Shown: piece by piece, positions 53,210-55,719 of the stretch
Layout of the letters: every line of letters begins with the position of its first letter
Numbering within the stretch: the first letter of the stretch is position 1
Assembly: GCF_018070565.1 (NCBI RefSeq)
Contig: NZ_JAGPXL010000045.1
Coordinates: forward strand, 1 to 55,719
DNA length: 55,719 nucleotides
Direction of reading: 5' to 3'
Source: Streptomyces sp. B93
GTDB taxonomy: Bacteria > Actinomycetota > Actinomycetes > Streptomycetales > Streptomycetaceae
Notes under the pieces: model-generated
The model's input: only the letters and a program-made list of their open reading frames with translations
Database searches by the model: none
Told to the model about the DNA's origin: nothing
Made by a program: the position numbers and the translations under genes

Positions 53210-53851
53210 ATGTCAGCGATCCGTCTCCTGGTGCTCGGCGCGGTGCGCCAGCACGGGCGGGCCCACGGCTACCAGGTGCGCAACGACCTGGAGTACTGGG
53301 GCGCGCACGAGTGGTCCAACGCCAAGCCCGGCTCGATCTACCACGCCCTGAAACAGATGGCGAAACAGGGCCTGCTGCACGCGCACGAGATCGCCCCGTC
53401 GACGGCCGGCGGCCCGCCCCGCACCGAGTACGAGATCACCCCGGCGGGCGACGAGGAGTTCTTCACGCTGCTGCGCGGGGCGCTCGTCGCCTACGACCAG
53501 AAGATGGACGTCAAGTCCGCGGCCATCGGCTTCCTCGTGGACCTGCCCAGGGACGAGGCGGTGGCGCTGCTGAAGGAGCGCATCCGGCGCATCGAGGAGT
53601 GGCGGGCGGCGGTCACCGAGCACTACGTGCCCGAGTCCGGCCCCGAACAGCTGGGCCACATCGGCGAGATCATGAACCTGTGGGTGCACACGGCCGACGC
53701 CGAGGCCGAGTGGACCCGGGGGCTGATCGGCCGCGTCGAGCGCGGGGCGTACACCTTCGCCGGTGAGGGCGAGCCGTTCGTCGGCGTCCTGTCGGAGGGC
53801 CAGGAGAACCCGTACGCCACCGGGGAACGGCATCCGGGGGACGCCCACTAA
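53210..53851 (+). CDS. PadR-family transcriptional regulator
   Basis: This 213-residue regulator has the PadR winged helix (LVLGAVRQHGRAHGYQVRNDL, NAKPGSIYHALKQMAKQGLL) followed by a coiled-coil dimerisation domain (RRIEEWRAAVTEHYV). It probably represses the adjacent ABC exporter through a palindrome in the promoter between them. TAACCT (53197-53202) is 7 bases before the ATG at 53210 with no ribosome site, so it is likely leaderless. The stop is immediately followed by an operator copy, consistent with one shared control region. Confidence 0.92.
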   Translation: MSAIRLLVLGAVRQHGRAHGYQVRNDLEYWGAHEWSNAKPGSIYHALKQMAKQGLLHAHEIAPSTAGGPPRTEYEITPAGDEEFFTLLRGALVAYDQKMDVKSAAIGFLVDLPRDEAVALLKERIRRIEEWRAAVTEHYVPESGPEQLGHIGEIMNLWVHTADAEAEWTRGLIGRVERGAYTFAGEGEPFVGVLSEGQENPYATGERHPGDAH

Positions 53852-53862
53852 TCAAGTTTGAC
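53852..53862. promoter_or_regulatory. Operator half-copy after padR
   Basis: TCAAGTTTGAC is one of two identical 11-bp elements 46 bp apart in the 73-base gap before the ABC gene. Confidence 0.6.
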
Positions 53863-53894
53863 CAGTAGCCCGCGACGGTTTACCCTCGATCACG

Positions 53895-53910
53895 TAGTCA
53901 AGTTTGACTA
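53895..53910. promoter_or_regulatory. Palindromic operator of the ABC exporter
   Basis: TAGTCAAGTTTGACTA is a perfect 7+2+7 palindrome, 14 bases upstream of the ABC start codon. It contains the repeated TCAAGTTTGAC core. It is the likely binding site of the PadR regulator. Confidence 0.65.
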
Positions 53911-53924
53911 ACTAGGGGGTCATC

Positions 53925-54893
53925 GTGGCCGACACGGCCATCACCGTCGTGGACGCACACAAGAAGTACGGCGGCAAGAACGGCAGATCCGCACTGGCGG
54001 GGCTCGACCTCACCGTCGCCCGCGGCACGGTGCACGGCGTGCTCGGACCCAACGGGGCGGGCAAGACGACCCTGGTCCGCGTCCTGTCCACCCTGCTGCG
54101 GCCGGACTCCGGCCGGGTCGAGGTGGCCGGGTACGACGTCCTGACCCGGGCCCGCGAGGTGCGCTTCCGCATCGGCCTGCTCGGCCAGCACGCGGCACTC
54201 GACGAGGAACTCGGCGGCCACCAGAACCTGGAGATGTTCGGCCGCCTCTACCACCTGGGCGCCCGCCGCGCCCGCGCCCGCGCGGACGAACTGCTGGACC
54301 GCTTCGGTCTCGCGGACACCGGACGCAAGGCGGTCAGGCAGTACAGCGGCGGCATGCGGCGACGGCTCGACCTCGCCGCGTCCCTGATCACCGAACCGGA
54401 GGTGCTCTTCCTGGACGAACCCACCACCGGCCTCGACCCGCGCGGCCGCACCGAGGTGTGGACGGCCGTCCGGTCCCTGGTCGGCGGCGGTACGACGGTC
54501 CTGCTCACCACCCAGTACCTGGAGGAGGCCGACCAGCTCGCCGACCGCATCTCCGTCGTCGACCGGGGCCGGGTCGTCGCCGAGGGCACCGCAGGCGAAC
54601 TGAAGGCACTGACGGGCGGCGACCGCATCGACGTCGTCCTGCGCGACGCCGGTCAGCTCGGCGCCGCCGTCGCCCTGCTGCCGGTGCCGAAGGACACCGT
54701 CTCCGTCGACCCCGACCGACGGCTGCTCAGCGCCCCCGTCACCGACCGGATGGCCGCGCTCTCCGGCGTCGTACGGGCCCTGGAGGAGGGCGGTGTCGAG
54801 GCGGAGGACATCGCCCTGCGCCGCCCCACCCTGGACGAGGTGTTCCTGCACCTCACGGGAGACGACGGCGACCCGGCGAAGGAGGCCGCGTGA
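53925..54893 (+). CDS. DrrA-type ABC transporter ATP-binding protein
   Basis: This is the ATPase of an ABC-2 drug exporter. The 322-residue protein has Walker A GPNGAGKTT (41-49), a Q-loop, the signature YSGGMRRRLDLA near 139, Walker B VLFLDEPTTGLDP near 160, and H-loop TTQYLEEADQLADR. An extra ~90-residue C-terminal domain follows (LDEVFLHLTGDDG), as in daunorubicin-resistance DrrA. The GTG at 53925 follows AGGGGG. The stop overlaps the permease gene by 4 bases. Confidence 0.94.
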   Translation: MADTAITVVDAHKKYGGKNGRSALAGLDLTVARGTVHGVLGPNGAGKTTLVRVLSTLLRPDSGRVEVAGYDVLTRAREVRFRIGLLGQHAALDEELGGHQNLEMFGRLYHLGARRARARADELLDRFGLADTGRKAVRQYSGGMRRRLDLAASLITEPEVLFLDEPTTGLDPRGRTEVWTAVRSLVGGGTTVLLTTQYLEEADQLADRISVVDRGRVVAEGTAGELKALTGGDRIDVVLRDAGQLGAAVALLPVPKDTVSVDPDRRLLSAPVTDRMAALSGVVRALEEGGVEAEDIALRRPTLDEVFLHLTGDDGDPAKEAA

Positions 54894-55651
54894 ACACCTA
54901 CGCACTGACCGACTCCTGGACCATGACCCGGCGCGAACTCGCCCACTGGGCGCGGCAGCCGGTGCAACTGGCCGTGAACCTGGTCTTCGCCGTGATGCTG
55001 CTGCTGATGTTCGGCTATCTGATCGGCGGCGGCCGAGGCGTCAGCGGGCAGTACGTCGACTACCTGGTGCCCGGCATGCTGGCGCTGACCATGGCGTTCG
55101 GCCTGGAGAGCACGATGCTGGCCGTCACCCAGGACCTCAACAAGGGCGTCATCGACCGCTTCCGCTCGATGCCCATGACCAGCGGAGCCGTGCTGGTGGG
55201 CCGGTCCGCCGCCGACATGCTCCAGTCGGCACTGACCCTGGCCGTGCTCATCGGCGTCGGCCACGCCCTCGGCTGGCGGGCCGACGGCGGGGTGGGGGCG
55301 TTCCTCGGCGCGGTCGGACTGCTGCTGCTGTTCCGGTTCGCGATGCTGTGGATCGGCATCGAGCTGGCGCTGGTCGCGGGGAGGCCGGAGATGGTGCAGG
55401 CCGTCCAGATCCTGGTCTGGCCGGTCGGCTTCCTCTCCAACGCCATCGCCGAACCCGCCTCGATGCCGGACTGGCTGGGCACGGTCGTCCAGTGGAACCC
55501 GATGTCCCAGACCGCCACCGCCGTCCGTGACCTGTTCGGCAACCCCGGCGGGGAGCCGGGCCACGTCTGGGCCGCGGTCGCCTGGCCCCTGGCCCTGCTC
55601 GCGGTGTTCTTCCCGCTGGCGGTGCGGAGGTTCGGGCGGCTGAGCAAGTAG
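54890..55651 (+). CDS. ABC-2 type transporter permease (DrrB-like)
   Basis: This is the membrane partner of the preceding ATPase. The 253-residue protein has six predicted transmembrane helices (from LVFAVMLLLMFGYL near 30 to LLAVFFPLAV near 235) and the family segment FRSMPMTSGAVLVGR before helix 3. The GTG at 54890 overlaps the upstream stop. The pair resembles polyketide or drug exporters, but no biosynthetic cluster is nearby. After the stop, 68 bases of G-rich sequence reach the window end without another gene. Confidence 0.93.
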   Translation: MNTYALTDSWTMTRRELAHWARQPVQLAVNLVFAVMLLLMFGYLIGGGRGVSGQYVDYLVPGMLALTMAFGLESTMLAVTQDLNKGVIDRFRSMPMTSGAVLVGRSAADMLQSALTLAVLIGVGHALGWRADGGVGAFLGAVGLLLLFRFAMLWIGIELALVAGRPEMVQAVQILVWPVGFLSNAIAEPASMPDWLGTVVQWNPMSQTATAVRDLFGNPGGEPGHVWAAVAWPLALLAVFFPLAVRRFGRLSK

Positions 55652-55719
55652 GCGGGAGGCGGCGCGGGAGAAGGCACGGGGCGGGGTGGAGCGAGGTGAG
55701 GTGGGGCGAGGTGGGGTGG

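Overview
The window is chromosomal DNA of a high-GC actinomycete, almost certainly a Streptomyces. Evidence: very high G+C, frequent GTG starts and 4-base GTGA/ATGA gene overlaps, a recognisable sigE-cseA-cseB-cseC cell-envelope stress cluster, the clpC to lsr2 neighbourhood, and the folP-folB-folK / folE-ftsH-hpt-tilS block. From memory this order matches the core chromosome of S. coelicolor. I found no rRNA, tRNA, CRISPR array, insertion sequence or prophage. The window cuts off the 3' end of the first gene; the last gene is complete and followed by a short G-rich tail.

Layout. 1-6.5 kb: a truncated sigma-like/zinc/transmembrane/BACON-like protein, the DNA maintenance genes radA and disA (c-di-AMP synthase), a Gly-rich membrane-anchored protein, and mutY. 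6.7-10.0 kb: sigE-cseA-cseB-cseC. It is followed by a 13-unit tandem array of a roughly 16-bp repeat and a perfect hairpin. 10.4-12.8 kb: an MFS drug exporter divergent from a TetR regulator, with two 22-bp operators between them. 12.8-17.8 kb: a secreted M23 peptidase with a structured leader, a NACHT-LRR ATPase and a secreted HAD phosphatase. 17.9-24.0 kb: clpC (two ClgR-like boxes upstream), an SCO3374-type protein, lsr2, a GNAT acetyltransferase, a BlaI-type repressor, a 53-aa membrane peptide and an unknown protein. 24.2-29.6 kb: one overlapping operon (reductase-like gene, panC, nadB, nadC, coaX) joining NAD and CoA precursor synthesis. 29.8-39.6 kb: a threonine aldolase-like enzyme, a TmrB-like P-loop protein, a NarL-type two-component system, a MidA-family methyltransferase facing an extra NuoD, two bacterial PH-domain membrane proteins and a coiled-coil membrane protein. 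39.8-46.6 kb: folP, an NTF2-like protein, folB, folK, a DUF3180 protein, folE, ftsH and hpt. 46.7-55.7 kb: tilS, a DUF2342 metalloprotease, a PBP4-type dacB, ppa, a ThrE-like exporter, and a PadR regulator next to a drug-type ABC exporter with a palindromic operator.

How the genes fit together. Several genes serve cell-wall homeostasis (sigE-cse, M23 peptidase, dacB, a BlaI-type regulator, a TmrB-like protein), proteostasis (clpC, ftsH) and cofactor supply (folate, NAD, CoA). The NACHT-LRR gene is the best candidate for an immune-type system. Another notable feature is the number of genes whose start codon lies only 6-7 bases after a TANNNT -10 element without a Shine-Dalgarno sequence, which points to leaderless transcripts. 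All functions are inferred from sequence motifs and memory of families; no database search was run.
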